From Nesterenkonia sp. Act20 (GTDB taxonomy: Bacteria; Actinomycetota; Actinomycetes; Actinomycetales; Micrococcaceae): DNA of 64,000 bases. The stretch spans positions 1,116,001-1,180,000 of the forward strand of contig NZ_JADPQH010000001.1 in the NCBI RefSeq assembly GCF_019173455.1, in the 5' to 3' direction. How positions within the stretch are numbered: the first letter of the stretch is position 1; each line of letters opens with the position of its first letter. Below, in pieces: positions 45,614-54,179 of the stretch. The translations under genes and the position numbers were made by a program. Below the pieces are notes generated by a model, which saw only the letters and a list, made by a program, of their open reading frames with translations, was not told where the DNA came from and searched no databases.

Positions 45614-47170
45614 TCAGGACTCAGGAGACTTGCCGTCATATCCGCCGTCGAGCAGCTTCTGCAGCTCCTCGTCGATCTTGGCCGTCTCCTCCTGGCGCTC
45701 GGCGCGGCGCTGCTGGAAGCCGGTCGGATCGTCGAGGTCCTGCTCGTCGGGCTGAACGTCGGGGTGGCCCCAGACGTCGTCGCGTCCGGCCATGCCCTCG
45801 GTCTCGCGCAGGTGCGCCCAGAGCGCGGCGGCGTCCCGGAGTCGGCGTGGGCGCAGCTCCAGTCCGACCAGGGCGGCGAAGGTGTCTTCTGCCGGTCCCC
45901 CCGAGGCACGACGACGGTTCATCGTCTCGCGCAGCCGGGACAGGGACTCCAGGTGTTCGGCCGCCTGGGTCACCACATCATCGACCCAGCCTTCGACCAG
46001 GGCCAGGGTGGTCTCGATGCGCTTGAGCGCGGCCTCCTGCATGGGAGTCCGCTCCTCGGGGAAGAGCCCCTCCCCCAGGATGGAGTTCATCGACTCGGGG
46101 TTGCTGGGGTCCATCTGGCTCGCGGCCTCTTCGATCCGGCCCATGTCGATGTGGATGCCCGCGGCGTACTGGCCCACGGCGTTGAACAGGTCCTGCTCGA
46201 GCCAGGGGGCGTGGATGAACAGCCGCATCCTGGCAGCTTCGCGCAGCGCCAGGTAAAGCAGCACCTCACGGCTGTCCACGCTGAGGTCTTTGCCGAAATC
46301 TCGGACGTTCTTGGGCAGCAGCGCCGTGGTGTGACCGGCCAGTGGGAGCCCGGTGTCGGAGGAGGAGACGACCTCTTTGGCCAGTTCACCGATGGCCTGC
46401 CCCAGCTGCACACCGAAGGCCATGCCGCCCATGGACTCGACCATGCCGGTGATCTGCTGCGCGCCTGCTCCGCCCATCATGGATTCCAGCTCGGGGGGCA
46501 GGCCGGAGCCCTCCTCGCCGAGCTGGTCTTTGATGGCGCCGGAGAGTGCCTTGGACACCGATTCCGCCACGGGTTCGGTCAGCCGCTTCCAGGAGTCAAA
46601 GGTCTCTTCGACCCACTGCGCGCGGGACCAGGCCTTGCCGATCTGGCCTGCGGACTCGAAGGCGGTGGCGCCGTCGAGCCACATGTCTGCCAGGCGCAGC
46701 GCATCGTCGATCTCTTTGCGCTCAGCGGCCGAGACGCTGGGATCGTCCCCGGCGGCTGCCTGACGGGCGGCCTGGCGTGCCATGGACCAGTTGACCGGTC
46801 CCTGGTCCTCCTCGGAGGGGTTCTGCATGGCCGAGAACATCGACTGCACCTGCCCCATGATCTGCTGCATCATCTGCGGGTTCATATCCGCCATGCCGGG
46901 GATCTGGGAGGGGTCGAAGCCGGGTGGGAATCCGGGGAATCCGCCCTGGCCACCCGTTCCGGACTGGTTGCCCTGACCCGCTCCGGGGGTCCCGGTGAAT
47001 CCGATGCTGGGGCCGCGGCCTCCGGCGTCGTTCTTGTCCTTGGCGTCATCGCCGTCGGCCTCCTGGCCGGGCATCTGACCGCCGAAGAGCTGTTTGAAGA
47101 ACTCCTCCATGGGGTCACGTGGGTCATCCCCGTTGCCCTGATTGTTGTTGCCGGAGTTGTTCTCGCTCAT
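45614..47170 (-). CDS. zinc-dependent metalloprotease-like protein (DUF2342)
   Basis: A 518-residue protein of the DUF2342 family (Rv3195-like). The first 120 residues are disordered and Gly/Gln/Met-rich. The core has MARQAARQAAAGDDPSVSAAE, ALRLADMWLDGATAFESAG, LGQAIGELAKEVVSS and LLYLALREAARMRLFIHAPW, the region corresponding to the zincin-like motif. Where many relatives have a His in REAAH, this protein shows Arg, so metal binding and activity are uncertain. The C-terminal DVQPDEQDLDDPTGF is characteristic. GGGAG precedes the ATG. Confidence 0.88.
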   Translation of the reverse strand: MSENNSGNNNQGNGDDPRDPMEEFFKQLFGGQMPGQEADGDDAKDKNDAGGRGPSIGFTGTPGAGQGNQSGTGGQGGFPGFPPGFDPSQIPGMADMNPQMMQQIMGQVQSMFSAMQNPSEEDQGPVNWSMARQAARQAAAGDDPSVSAAERKEIDDALRLADMWLDGATAFESAGQIGKAWSRAQWVEETFDSWKRLTEPVAESVSKALSGAIKDQLGEEGSGLPPELESMMGGAGAQQITGMVESMGGMAFGVQLGQAIGELAKEVVSSSDTGLPLAGHTTALLPKNVRDFGKDLSVDSREVLLYLALREAARMRLFIHAPWLEQDLFNAVGQYAAGIHIDMGRIEEAASQMDPSNPESMNSILGEGLFPEERTPMQEAALKRIETTLALVEGWVDDVVTQAAEHLESLSRLRETMNRRRASGGPAEDTFAALVGLELRPRRLRDAAALWAHLRETEGMAGRDDVWGHPDVQPDEQDLDDPTGFQQRRAERQEETAKIDEELQKLLDGGYDGKSPES

Positions 47171-47254
47171 CGGACGCTCCCTGTGGTGATCCTGGTTCGG
47201 CCTGAGAACCTCCAGCGTATCCAGCGCGGCTCGGTGCTGTCTGTATGAGCGCCG

Positions 47255-48226
47255 TCAGTTCGCCACAGGATGAAGTCGGGAGGTTCTCGTCGCCCGCAGG
47301 CGGCACTCACATTCGGGGTGCGGGGTGACGGGTTCGAAGCTGACGTGGCCGGCCGGGCCGGAGAGGCACAGCATGCCGCCCGAGGTCTGCGGCGTGTACT
47401 GACCGTCCACGGCAAGCTGGACCTCGCGGGCGACGAGACTCGCGACCACCCACGCAGGCTCCTCGCACGCGGAGGCGGCACGGTCTGTCTCTCCGGGTCC
47501 GGCGAGCGCGGTCTGCAGCGTCTCCCAGTGCGGGTCCCGGTCCTGGCCGTGCAGCAGAAGACATTGCGGGCAGGGACCGGGATCCCGGCTCAGCAGCGGT
47601 CCGATCCGCCACCCGTGCCGCGTGTGGACCACCGGCAGCAGCACCTGGGTGCGCCCCGCGGCGTCTGCCAGTCGAGCAGGGGCGATCCCCCTCTCCGCGA
47701 AGATGACATGGACGTCGACGACGTCGCCGCGGACCTCCTCCCCGGGCACCTCCTCATCGCGCTGCGATGTCCGCGCCGCGATGGTGGCATCCGGGCGCAG
47801 CCGCAGGCACGTTCTCCGCACGGCGGCAGTGCGGGCCAGGCCGAGCGAGGACGCGGGGTACCCCGCCGCGGTGTCCTGGGGTGAGACCAGGCGTTCGTCG
47901 CTGAGCAGCAGCATGCCGATGTTCAACCGGGTGAGTTCTTCGGCCACCAGCTTCGCGGGGGCCGGGAGCCCGTCAAGGTGCACTGCGGCGAGCCGCCGGC
48001 GCGCGTCCGCCTGGATGCGCAGCTCAGCGGCCGGGGATTCTGCGTGGGCCTCGTCGTCGGAATCCTCCCCTGCGTGGGCGAGGCCGAAATGTGGCCGCAG
48101 CTGCTCCACCAGGCGCTGAGCAGGCCCGATGATGCGCACCGCCTCCTCATCATCACCGAGCTGCACCGTGCGCTCATCAAGCATGAGCAGCCGCTGCCAG
48201 CTGGCGGGGAGTCGAGCGGGATCCAT
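47255..48226 (-). CDS. degenerate E1/ThiF-like zinc-tetracysteine protein
   Basis: A 323-residue protein (Rv3196-like position). Residues 80-150 resemble the Rossmann part of ThiF/E1 enzymes: VHLDGLPAPAKLVAEELTR, LLLSDERLVSPQDTAAGYP and SSLGLARTAAVRR. The Gly-rich nucleotide loop is lost (GLPAPAK). The zinc tetracysteine typical of the fold is intact: Cys219/Cys222 in GPCPQCLLLHGQDRDPHW and Cys306/Cys308 in HPECECR. Such E1-like or TOMM-cyclodehydratase-like proteins can bind leader peptides or modify small proteins. No partner peptide or YcaO gene was seen nearby. ATG at 48226 was chosen at the start of the conserved region. Confidence 0.65.
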   Translation of the reverse strand: MDPARLPASWQRLLMLDERTVQLGDDEEAVRIIGPAQRLVEQLRPHFGLAHAGEDSDDEAHAESPAAELRIQADARRRLAAVHLDGLPAPAKLVAEELTRLNIGMLLLSDERLVSPQDTAAGYPASSLGLARTAAVRRTCLRLRPDATIAARTSQRDEEVPGEEVRGDVVDVHVIFAERGIAPARLADAAGRTQVLLPVVHTRHGWRIGPLLSRDPGPCPQCLLLHGQDRDPHWETLQTALAGPGETDRAASACEEPAWVVASLVAREVQLAVDGQYTPQTSGGMLCLSGPAGHVSFEPVTPHPECECRLRATRTSRLHPVAN

Positions 48227-48286
48227 GCACCTATGGTGCCAAGCCCCCGCGCGACTGCCGGAGTTTTCCACAGATCAGGGCCGGGC

Positions 48287-48292
48287 TAGGCT
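48287..48292 (+). promoter_or_regulatory. -10 element of a leaderless promoter (YgjP-like gene)
   Basis: TAGGCT ends 6 nt before the ATG at 48299. A weak -35-like TTTTCC lies 17 nt upstream at 48264-48269. Confidence 0.6.
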
Positions 48293-48298
48293 CCTGCT

Positions 48299-48838
48299 AT
48301 GGCGACGCGGCAGCTCCAGCAGCAGATCACAGTGGATGACCAGCCGGTGCTGGTGATCCGCTCGGCCCGCCGCACCCGCACGGTCAGCGCCGATCAGGTC
48401 GCGGGCACGCTGCGCCTGCGGGTCCCGCTGCGGCTGAGTCAGCGCGAGGTGGAGAAACATGCTCGGGCCTTCCAGAAGAAGCTCAGCCAGCGGGCGGCGC
48501 GAAAGCCGCGCAGCGATGCTGACCTTCTGCAGCGGGCACGCGCACTCTCGGCTCGATACTTGGACGGCGTTCCGCAGCCCGAGTCCGTGACCTGGTCCGC
48601 TCAGCAGAATCAGCGCTGGGGGTCGACCACCTCCACCACCGGCACCATCCGTCTCTCCTGGCGGCTGCGCGAGATGCCGGTCTGGGTGCAGGATTCGGTG
48701 CTGGTCCATGAGCTGGCGCACCTGATCGAACCCGGACACGGTCCACGGTTCAAAGCGCTGACGGCGAACTACCCGCGCACCGCGGAGGCAGATGCGTTCC
48801 TGGCCGGGGTGAGCTGGGCCGACCACCACTCAGCCTGA
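48299..48838 (+). CDS. YgjP-like metallopeptidase (DUF45, M48-related)
   Basis: A 179-residue protein of the YgjP/DUF45 group. The zinc motif is HELAH in VQDSVLVHELAHLIEPGHG, with a downstream His/Glu region ending FKALTANYPRTAEAD. The segment WSAQQNQRWGSTTSTTGTI (about 101-119) is the family signature (QKxRWGSC-like, with Ser-Thr-Thr here instead of the usual Ser-Cys). Substrates are unknown. It is divergent from the E1-like gene and converges on uvrD2. It appears leaderless. Confidence 0.88.
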   Translation: MATRQLQQQITVDDQPVLVIRSARRTRTVSADQVAGTLRLRVPLRLSQREVEKHARAFQKKLSQRAARKPRSDADLLQRARALSARYLDGVPQPESVTWSAQQNQRWGSTTSTTGTIRLSWRLREMPVWVQDSVLVHELAHLIEPGHGPRFKALTANYPRTAEADAFLAGVSWADHHSA

Positions 48839-48845
48839 CCCCCAC

Positions 48846-48932
48846 TCCCTCGCGTTTTACCTGGCTTACGTGATCTACCGGGGCGACCGTCCGGCGGGTA
48901 ATCCACGGACGGGGAGGTAAAACGCGTGAGGG
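48846..48932. repeat. inverted repeat between convergent genes (terminator-like)
   Basis: CGCGTTTTACCT (48851-48862) is repeated in inverse orientation at 48915-48926. The outer bases extend the pairing with a small bulge. An inner stem CCGTCC (48887-48892) with GGACGG (48907-48912) nests inside. It occupies almost the whole 103-bp gap between the YgjP-like and uvrD2 stops, so it may end both transcripts. Each arm also carries a T/A run next to its GC part. Confidence 0.6.
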
Positions 48933-48941
48933 ACAGGCCGC

Positions 48942-51134
48942 TCAGGTTTCGTTGAGGATCTCGCGCAGCCGCTCCCCGTGCTTCTCGAGCTTGCGCTCTC
49001 CGATGCCGGGGACCTTCAGCAGCTCCTCATCCGTGCTGGGCTTGCGCTCGGCGATGACCTCGAGCGTGGCATCGGTGAACACCACGAACGCCGGCACCTC
49101 CAGCTCCTTGGCGTACTCCATCCGCCAGGCGCGCAGCTTGTCGAAGAGCTCCTCGTCATACCGGGCGGGGCAGTCCTCGCAGCGGCGCCGCTTGACCTCG
49201 GTGGCCACGGTCAGCACCTTCCCGCAGGTGGAGCAGGTGGAGGCCTTCTTCTTGCGCGCGGCGGCATTGGGGCTCAGCCCGCCCGCCGAGGGAGCGATCT
49301 TGCGGCCGGGTTCCTCCAGCCCCATCTCGCGGCGCAGCGGGCGCAGGAACCGAGACGGGGTACGTCGGCCGCGGCCGCCTGTGTGACGGGAGGAAGAGGA
49401 GCTCAGGAACAGGTACTTCCGCGCACGGGTGATGCCCACGTAGAAGAGGCGGCGCTCCTCATCCACCTCCTTCTGCGTCTTGGCGAAGGTGATCGGCATC
49501 AGCCCTTCGGAGAGCCCGGCGAGGAACACCGCCTCCCACTCCAGACCCTTGGCGGAGTGCAGCGAGGCCAGCGTGACACCCTCCACCGTGGGAGCGTGCT
49601 GCGCGGCCGAGCGTTCCTCCAGCTCCGTGATGAACCCGCGCATGGTGAAGCCCTCGCGTTCGGTGGAGAGCTGATCCGCCAGCGCCACCAGGGCGGACAT
49701 GGACTCCCAGCGTTCACGCACCGCGCCGGTGGCCTGCGGGGCCTTGTCCGAATATCCGTGGGAGGAGAGGATGTCGCGCACGCTCTTGGACACCTCGTCC
49801 CCGGCGTCGACCACCAGCGAGGAGGTGCGCAGGGCCGCGAGCGCCTCGCGGACCTCGCGGCGGGAGAAGAACCGCTCCGAGCCGCGCAGCTGATACGAGA
49901 TCCCCGCGGTGGCCAGCGCCTGCTCAAAGGCCTGGGACTGTCCGTTGGTGCGGTAGAGCACCGCCATCTCCGAGAGCGGCACACCCTGTTCCTGCATCGC
50001 GGCGATCTCGGAGGCCACCCATGCGGCCTCCGCGTCGTCGTCGGAGTGCTGGATCAGCTTCGGCATCGGGCCGTGCTCGCGCTGGGAGATCAGCTGCAGA
50101 GGCTCGGGCCAGGGAGCTGGATCGGAGAGTCGAGGCGCTTCCCGGGTGCGGTCCGCCAGCAGGCCGTTGGCCAGCTTCACCACCTCGGGGGTGGAGCGGT
50201 AGTCGCGGACCAGCTTGACCAGGTTCGCCTCCGGGTGGCGGCGCTTGAAGCCGAGCAGGAAATCCGGGGTGGCGCCGGTGAAGGAATAGATGGTCTGCGC
50301 GGCGTCGCCCACCACGCAGATCTCATCGCGTCCGCCGAGCCACAGGTCCAGCAGCCGCTGCTGCAGCGGGGAGACGTCCTGGTACTCGTCCACCACGAAG
50401 TGCCGATACTGCTGGCGGACCTGGGCGGCGACCCGCTCGTCGTCCTCGAGGATGCCCACGATCAGCAGCAGCACGTCCTCGAAGTCGATCAGGTGCTTGT
50501 CCAGCTTCACGTCCTCATAGGACTGATAGAGCTTGGCGAAGGTGCGGTGGTCCACTCCTCCGGGTTCGGGGCGGCCCGCCCCCTCGGCGGTGGCGACCTC
50601 CAGATACGACTCCGGGGTCAGCGTCGAGACCTTCGCCCATTCGATCTCGCTGGCGAGGTCGCGCAGGGTGGCGCGGTCAGTCGTGATGTGCAGCCGGCGG
50701 GCGGCCTCGGCGAGGAGGCGGACCTTGTGGTCCAGGATCTGCGGCATGGTCCCACCGATCGACATCGGCCAGAAGTACTGCAGCTGGCGCAGCGCGGCGG
50801 CGTGGAAGGTTCGCGCCTGCACCCCGGGGGCGCCCAGCGCGGAGAGCCGCGAGCGCATCTCGGCCGCGGCGCGCGCGGTGAAGGTCACCGCCAACAGTCG
50901 GTGCGGATCATAGACCCCGGCGCGGACCCCATAGGCGATCCGGTGCGTGATGGCGCGGGTCTTGCCGGTGCCGGCGCCGGCGAGGATGCACAGCGGGCCG
51001 TTCAGCGTGGAGGCGGCCAGTCGCTGTTCCTCGTCGAGCCCGTCGAGGATCGCCTCGGGTGGGGAGGCGGCCAGCTGGGCAGCGGTCAGCGCCGACCCAG
51101 GAGTCGAGGTGGAGGTGAACGCGGGCCTGCTCAT
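48942..51134 (-). CDS. uvrD2: ATP-dependent DNA helicase UvrD2
   Basis: Superfamily 1A 3'-5' helicase, 730 residues, of the actinobacterial UvrD2 type (Rv3198c-like). Walker A is ILAGAGTGKTRAITHRI (about 50-66), Walker B FVVDEYQDVSPLQQRLL, motif III VVGDAAQTIYSFTGA, motif V LHSAKGLEWEAVFLAG and motif VI VGITRARKYLF. UvrD2-specific features are the four-Cys zinc motif CSTCGKVL with CEDC (about 637-661) and a C-terminal HRDC domain (about 670-730). It probably acts in DNA repair. The start overlaps the nudC stop by ATGA. Confidence 0.94.
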   Translation of the reverse strand: MSRPAFTSTSTPGSALTAAQLAASPPEAILDGLDEEQRLAASTLNGPLCILAGAGTGKTRAITHRIAYGVRAGVYDPHRLLAVTFTARAAAEMRSRLSALGAPGVQARTFHAAALRQLQYFWPMSIGGTMPQILDHKVRLLAEAARRLHITTDRATLRDLASEIEWAKVSTLTPESYLEVATAEGAGRPEPGGVDHRTFAKLYQSYEDVKLDKHLIDFEDVLLLIVGILEDDERVAAQVRQQYRHFVVDEYQDVSPLQQRLLDLWLGGRDEICVVGDAAQTIYSFTGATPDFLLGFKRRHPEANLVKLVRDYRSTPEVVKLANGLLADRTREAPRLSDPAPWPEPLQLISQREHGPMPKLIQHSDDDAEAAWVASEIAAMQEQGVPLSEMAVLYRTNGQSQAFEQALATAGISYQLRGSERFFSRREVREALAALRTSSLVVDAGDEVSKSVRDILSSHGYSDKAPQATGAVRERWESMSALVALADQLSTEREGFTMRGFITELEERSAAQHAPTVEGVTLASLHSAKGLEWEAVFLAGLSEGLMPITFAKTQKEVDEERRLFYVGITRARKYLFLSSSSSRHTGGRGRRTPSRFLRPLRREMGLEEPGRKIAPSAGGLSPNAAARKKKASTCSTCGKVLTVATEVKRRRCEDCPARYDEELFDKLRAWRMEYAKELEVPAFVVFTDATLEVIAERKPSTDEELLKVPGIGERKLEKHGERLREILNET

Positions 51135-52180
51135 CGTGCCTGCTGTCCCCGTGGTGCTGGCGCGGCAGAGCCGGCGCGTGGCGGCTGCGCATCGGAGGCA
51201 GCCTCGATCGGTGAGCCGTGCCAGTCCTCGATCAGCGCTCGGGAGATGGAGGACCGCGTGGGCAGCGAGACATCACCGGCGGCGGCCGCAGTGGCGAGCT
51301 CCTCACGGGTGAACCAGCGCACCTCGCGGATCTCATCGCCATCAGGGCGCGCCATCGACGGGTCCTCGGTCAGGGCGAAGTGCCCCAGCATCAGCGAGCG
51401 TGGGAAGGGCCAGGACTGCGAGCCCATGTATTGGATCTCGGAGACGACGACGCCGGCCTCCTCCTCGACCTCACGGGCCAGTGCCGCTTCCACCGACTCC
51501 CCGGCCTCCACGAACCCGGCGAAGGTGGAGAAGCGATCGGGTCCCCAGCGGAAGGCCGAGCCGAGCAGGATTCGATCCTCGGCGTCGAGCACCGCGGTGA
51601 TCACGGCGGGGTCCGTGCGCGGGAAGGTCTGCGCGCCGCAGTTCGGGCAGGTGCGCATCCATCCGGAGACCTCCACCTCGGTGGCGGAGCCGCAGGCGGC
51701 GCAGAAGGCGCTGCGGGCATGCCAGGTGGTGATGGCCAGCGCCTGGGTGAGCAGGGCGGCGTCGACCGGGGTCAGCTGGGAGCCGGCGAAGGCCAGATCG
51801 GCCCAGCTGGTGCCGGTGGTGTCCGCCGGCTCGGCGACCCCATTCGCGGCTCCGTTCTCCTCCGGCTTCGGATGCGCGACCGTCACGACGTGCACGCGGC
51901 CGTTCTGCGTGTCCTCGCCGCCGGGAAGATCCGCCGCATCCACGGCGCCGAGAGTCACGGCACCTGCGGGCAGCTCCCCCGCCGCCACGTCATACTTGAG
52001 CCGGTCTCCGCTGAGCTGGGCACGGCGGCCGTAGAGGTTCAGCACCCGCGTGCCCGGGGTGGCCCAGACCTCGCTGAGCCATTCCGGACGCTTGCGCTCG
52101 GCGTCGAGACGGTCGATACGAGCCCCGTCCTGGGGAAGTGTGAGCAGAGTTTCACCCGGGTCGCGGCGGCGCATATGCAT
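51131..52180 (-). CDS. nudC: NAD(+)/NADH diphosphatase NudC
   Basis: Nudix hydrolase that splits NADH or NAD into NMN(H) and AMP and can remove NAD caps from RNA. A 349-residue protein. The zinc ribbon is CAAC with CPNC (about 163-181). The Nudix box is GFVEAGESVEAALAREVEEE and the following AGV. The downstream SQSWPFPRSLMLGHF is the NADH-specific SQPWPFPxS motif. Two starts compete: ATG 52180 lies 7 nt after a TACGGT -10 (leaderless), while ATG 52174 two codons later has AGGAGG at good spacing. The gene overlaps uvrD2 by 4 bp. Confidence 0.93.
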   Translation of the reverse strand: MHMRRRDPGETLLTLPQDGARIDRLDAERKRPEWLSEVWATPGTRVLNLYGRRAQLSGDRLKYDVAAGELPAGAVTLGAVDAADLPGGEDTQNGRVHVVTVAHPKPEENGAANGVAEPADTTGTSWADLAFAGSQLTPVDAALLTQALAITTWHARSAFCAACGSATEVEVSGWMRTCPNCGAQTFPRTDPAVITAVLDAEDRILLGSAFRWGPDRFSTFAGFVEAGESVEAALAREVEEEAGVVVSEIQYMGSQSWPFPRSLMLGHFALTEDPSMARPDGDEIREVRWFTREELATAAAAGDVSLPTRSSISRALIEDWHGSPIEAASDAQPPRAGSAAPAPRGQQAR

Positions 52181-52187
52181 ACCTCCT

Positions 52188-52193
52188 ACCGTA
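52188..52193 (-). promoter_or_regulatory. candidate -10 element for nudC
   Basis: TACGGT on the minus strand ends 7 nt before ATG 52180. The 7 nt between them contain an AGGAGG that would be a perfect ribosome binding site for the ATG at 52174 if transcription started further up. Confidence 0.45.
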
Positions 52194-52254
52194 ACCGGCC
52201 CACGCGCGCGGCGAGCACCGCCCAGGTCGCTGTGGAGAGTGACCTTCAGCGCGC

Positions 52255-52280
52255 CGGCCCAGAGGTTCGGCCCAGAGGTT
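52255..52280 (+). repeat. 13-bp direct repeat, two copies
   Basis: CGGCCCAGAGGTT occurs twice head to tail in the 181-bp intergenic region between nudC and the phosphotransferase gene. No function is evident. Confidence 0.7.
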
Positions 52281-52348
52281 CAGAGTCGAAATCCGCGTGA
52301 TTTCTGGAAAACGCCGTGGCTCAGCACGGGCGGAGGGCTCCGACCCCA

Positions 52349-52354
52349 TACGCT
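52349..52354 (+). promoter_or_regulatory. -10 element of a leaderless promoter (phosphotransferase)
   Basis: TACGCT ends 7 nt before GTG 52362, the start used here. This spacing fits leaderless initiation. Confidence 0.5.
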
Positions 52355-52361
52355 GGTCCTC

Positions 52362-53951
52362 GTGCGATGGACTTCGATGGAACTTGCGGCCCTGGCGACC
52401 GCGGCAGTGCCGGGCCTTTCCCCCACCGGCGTGGCCGTGGCGGCTGATGATGCCCGCGACTTCACGTCCGCCGTCGTCATCGACTCCGAAGGTCACCGCT
52501 GGCGGATCCGCTCCCCTCAGCACCAGGAGGCAGCGATGCGCCTGGAGACCGAGCTGCAGGTGCTGCGCGGCTTCTCCACCGGCATCCGCGCCGAACTGCC
52601 TTTCCGGGTGCCCTCCGTGGCCGGCGCCGTTCGCCGCGGCGAGATGCGCACCTTCGTGTACAACCACCTGCCCGGCACCTCCCTGGAGCTCAGCGAGCTC
52701 ACCACCCAGTCCGAAGCCGTCATCGACGACATCGGACGCACCATCGCCGCCATCCACGACCTCGATGACGCAGTCGTGGACAACGCCGATCTGCCGCGCT
52801 ACTCCGCCGAGCGCTACCGCCAGCGCCGACTCAACGAGCTCGATCAGGCTGCCACCACGGGAGAGATCCCCGCGCTGCTGCTGCGCCGCTGGGAGCACGC
52901 CATGGAGGACCGTGAACTGTGGCGGTTCTCCCCAGCCGTGACTCACGGGGACCTGCACGAGGACTCACTGCTGATCGAAGGCGAGCGCGTCGTCGCGGTC
53001 ACCGGCTGGACCGATCTGCACAGCGGGGACCCGGCTGATGACTTCGCCTGGCTGACCGCCGCTGGCGATGCCGAGTTCACCGAGAAGGTGCTCGCCGCGT
53101 ATCACCGGCACCGCACCGGCCAGGCCGACGAGCACCTGATGCGGCGCGCCGCGCTCACCGCGGAGTTCGCGCTGGCCCAGTGGCTGGTTCGTGGCCATGC
53201 GAGTGAGAACCCGGAGATGGTCACCGAAGCGAAGGTGTTGCTGGAGCAGCTCAAGGTCGACATCGAGACCTACGGCGGGCAACCGATCTCCTTGACTCCG
53301 ATGGAGGGCGAGGAGCCAGCGGCACCTGCTGAGGTGCAGGATTCCCGGCCCGTGGCCCGTGCGGGAGCGGCTGCGACCGTGGCGGACACCGGTGAGTGGG
53401 CGGAGTCCGGAGAGGACGACGACGAGCCCGCCGTGATCACCGATTCCCCTGCCCCCGGGGCGGGACCCACCGCCACCGCAGACCATGAAGAGGTCGTCGA
53501 CGACCCGGACGCCACCGGCAAGGTGCCGGCCTTCCATCCGCGCCCGCAGCCAGCCGATGACGCGACCGGGGCCATCCCGATGGTGAATGGCACGACCGCT
53601 GATGAGGACTCGGATCTGCCCATCCACCCGGATGAGACCTCCGAGCGGCGGGCCAAGCAGAAGAACTTCTTCCCCACCTCGGCCAGCTCTGCTGCCTCCG
53701 TGGATTCAGCGGCTTCGGCCCAGTCGGTGGCCTCTGCGCATTCCGCCGATTCAGCGGGCTCGGCGGATTCTGCCCCGTCAGCCCCCTCAGCTGATTCGCC
53801 GGCCTCCTCTGCCGAGCCTGCCAGCTCTGCGGGCCCCGGCACGACGGGCGAGACCGAGCGCCCTGGTCAGACTCAGGGCACGCAGCAGGACGAGAACGGG
53901 GACGAGTCGATCTACCAGCGGCACCCCGGTCTGCGCCCACCGTCCTCCTGA
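52362..53951 (+). CDS. aminoglycoside-phosphotransferase-fold protein, probably inactive kinase
   Basis: A 529-residue protein. Residues 1-300 have the APH/choline-kinase fold: MELAALATAAVPGLSPTGV near the start, RTFVYNHLPGTSLELSEL, the catalytic-loop region AVTHGDLHEDSLLIEG, and VTGWTDLHSGDPADDFAWL. In active enzymes the loop reads HGDxxxxN and the later motif IDW. Here Ser replaces the Asn and Gly replaces the Asp, so it may be a pseudokinase. The last 230 residues are disordered: acidic, then Ser/Ala repeats, ending ESIYQRHPGLRPPSS. GTG 52362 was preferred because a -10 element precedes it by 7 nt; ATG 52377 is an alternative. Confidence 0.78.
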   Translation: MRWTSMELAALATAAVPGLSPTGVAVAADDARDFTSAVVIDSEGHRWRIRSPQHQEAAMRLETELQVLRGFSTGIRAELPFRVPSVAGAVRRGEMRTFVYNHLPGTSLELSELTTQSEAVIDDIGRTIAAIHDLDDAVVDNADLPRYSAERYRQRRLNELDQAATTGEIPALLLRRWEHAMEDRELWRFSPAVTHGDLHEDSLLIEGERVVAVTGWTDLHSGDPADDFAWLTAAGDAEFTEKVLAAYHRHRTGQADEHLMRRAALTAEFALAQWLVRGHASENPEMVTEAKVLLEQLKVDIETYGGQPISLTPMEGEEPAAPAEVQDSRPVARAGAAATVADTGEWAESGEDDDEPAVITDSPAPGAGPTATADHEEVVDDPDATGKVPAFHPRPQPADDATGAIPMVNGTTADEDSDLPIHPDETSERRAKQKNFFPTSASSAASVDSAASAQSVASAHSADSAGSADSAPSAPSADSPASSAEPASSAGPGTTGETERPGQTQGTQQDENGDESIYQRHPGLRPPSS

Positions 53952-54179
53952 CCGAATTCTCCACGGGACTCCGACGCCTCACTGCTGAGCCGCCCGGGTC
54001 TCCCAAGCACCTCTCTGTTTGACCCTCAGTGCCGAGGTGCCGCGTGATGACGGGAATGATTCCCCGTGCCGCGCAGTTGTCGGGTGGGTGTCTTCTCCCG
54101 GCTCGTCAGACTCTGGGGGTACATCTGCGCCGTGACAGGCGCACGTTCACTCGACCGGCTGCAGCACAGGATGACAATC

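Noticed and set aside
45611-47248. A 545-codon plus-strand frame opposite the DUF2342 gene
   Set aside because: Shadow of the minus-strand gene in the complementary frame; no motif or promoter.
48978-52034. A plus-strand open frame of about 1018 codons
   Set aside because: It lies opposite uvrD2 and nudC, both of which have complete motifs. The translation has no recognisable domain and is Gly/Arg/His-rich, as expected for the antisense frame of a GC-rich gene.
52050-52361. N-terminal extension of the phosphotransferase frame
   Set aside because: It overlaps nudC on the other strand, contains the promoter region and has no family similarity.
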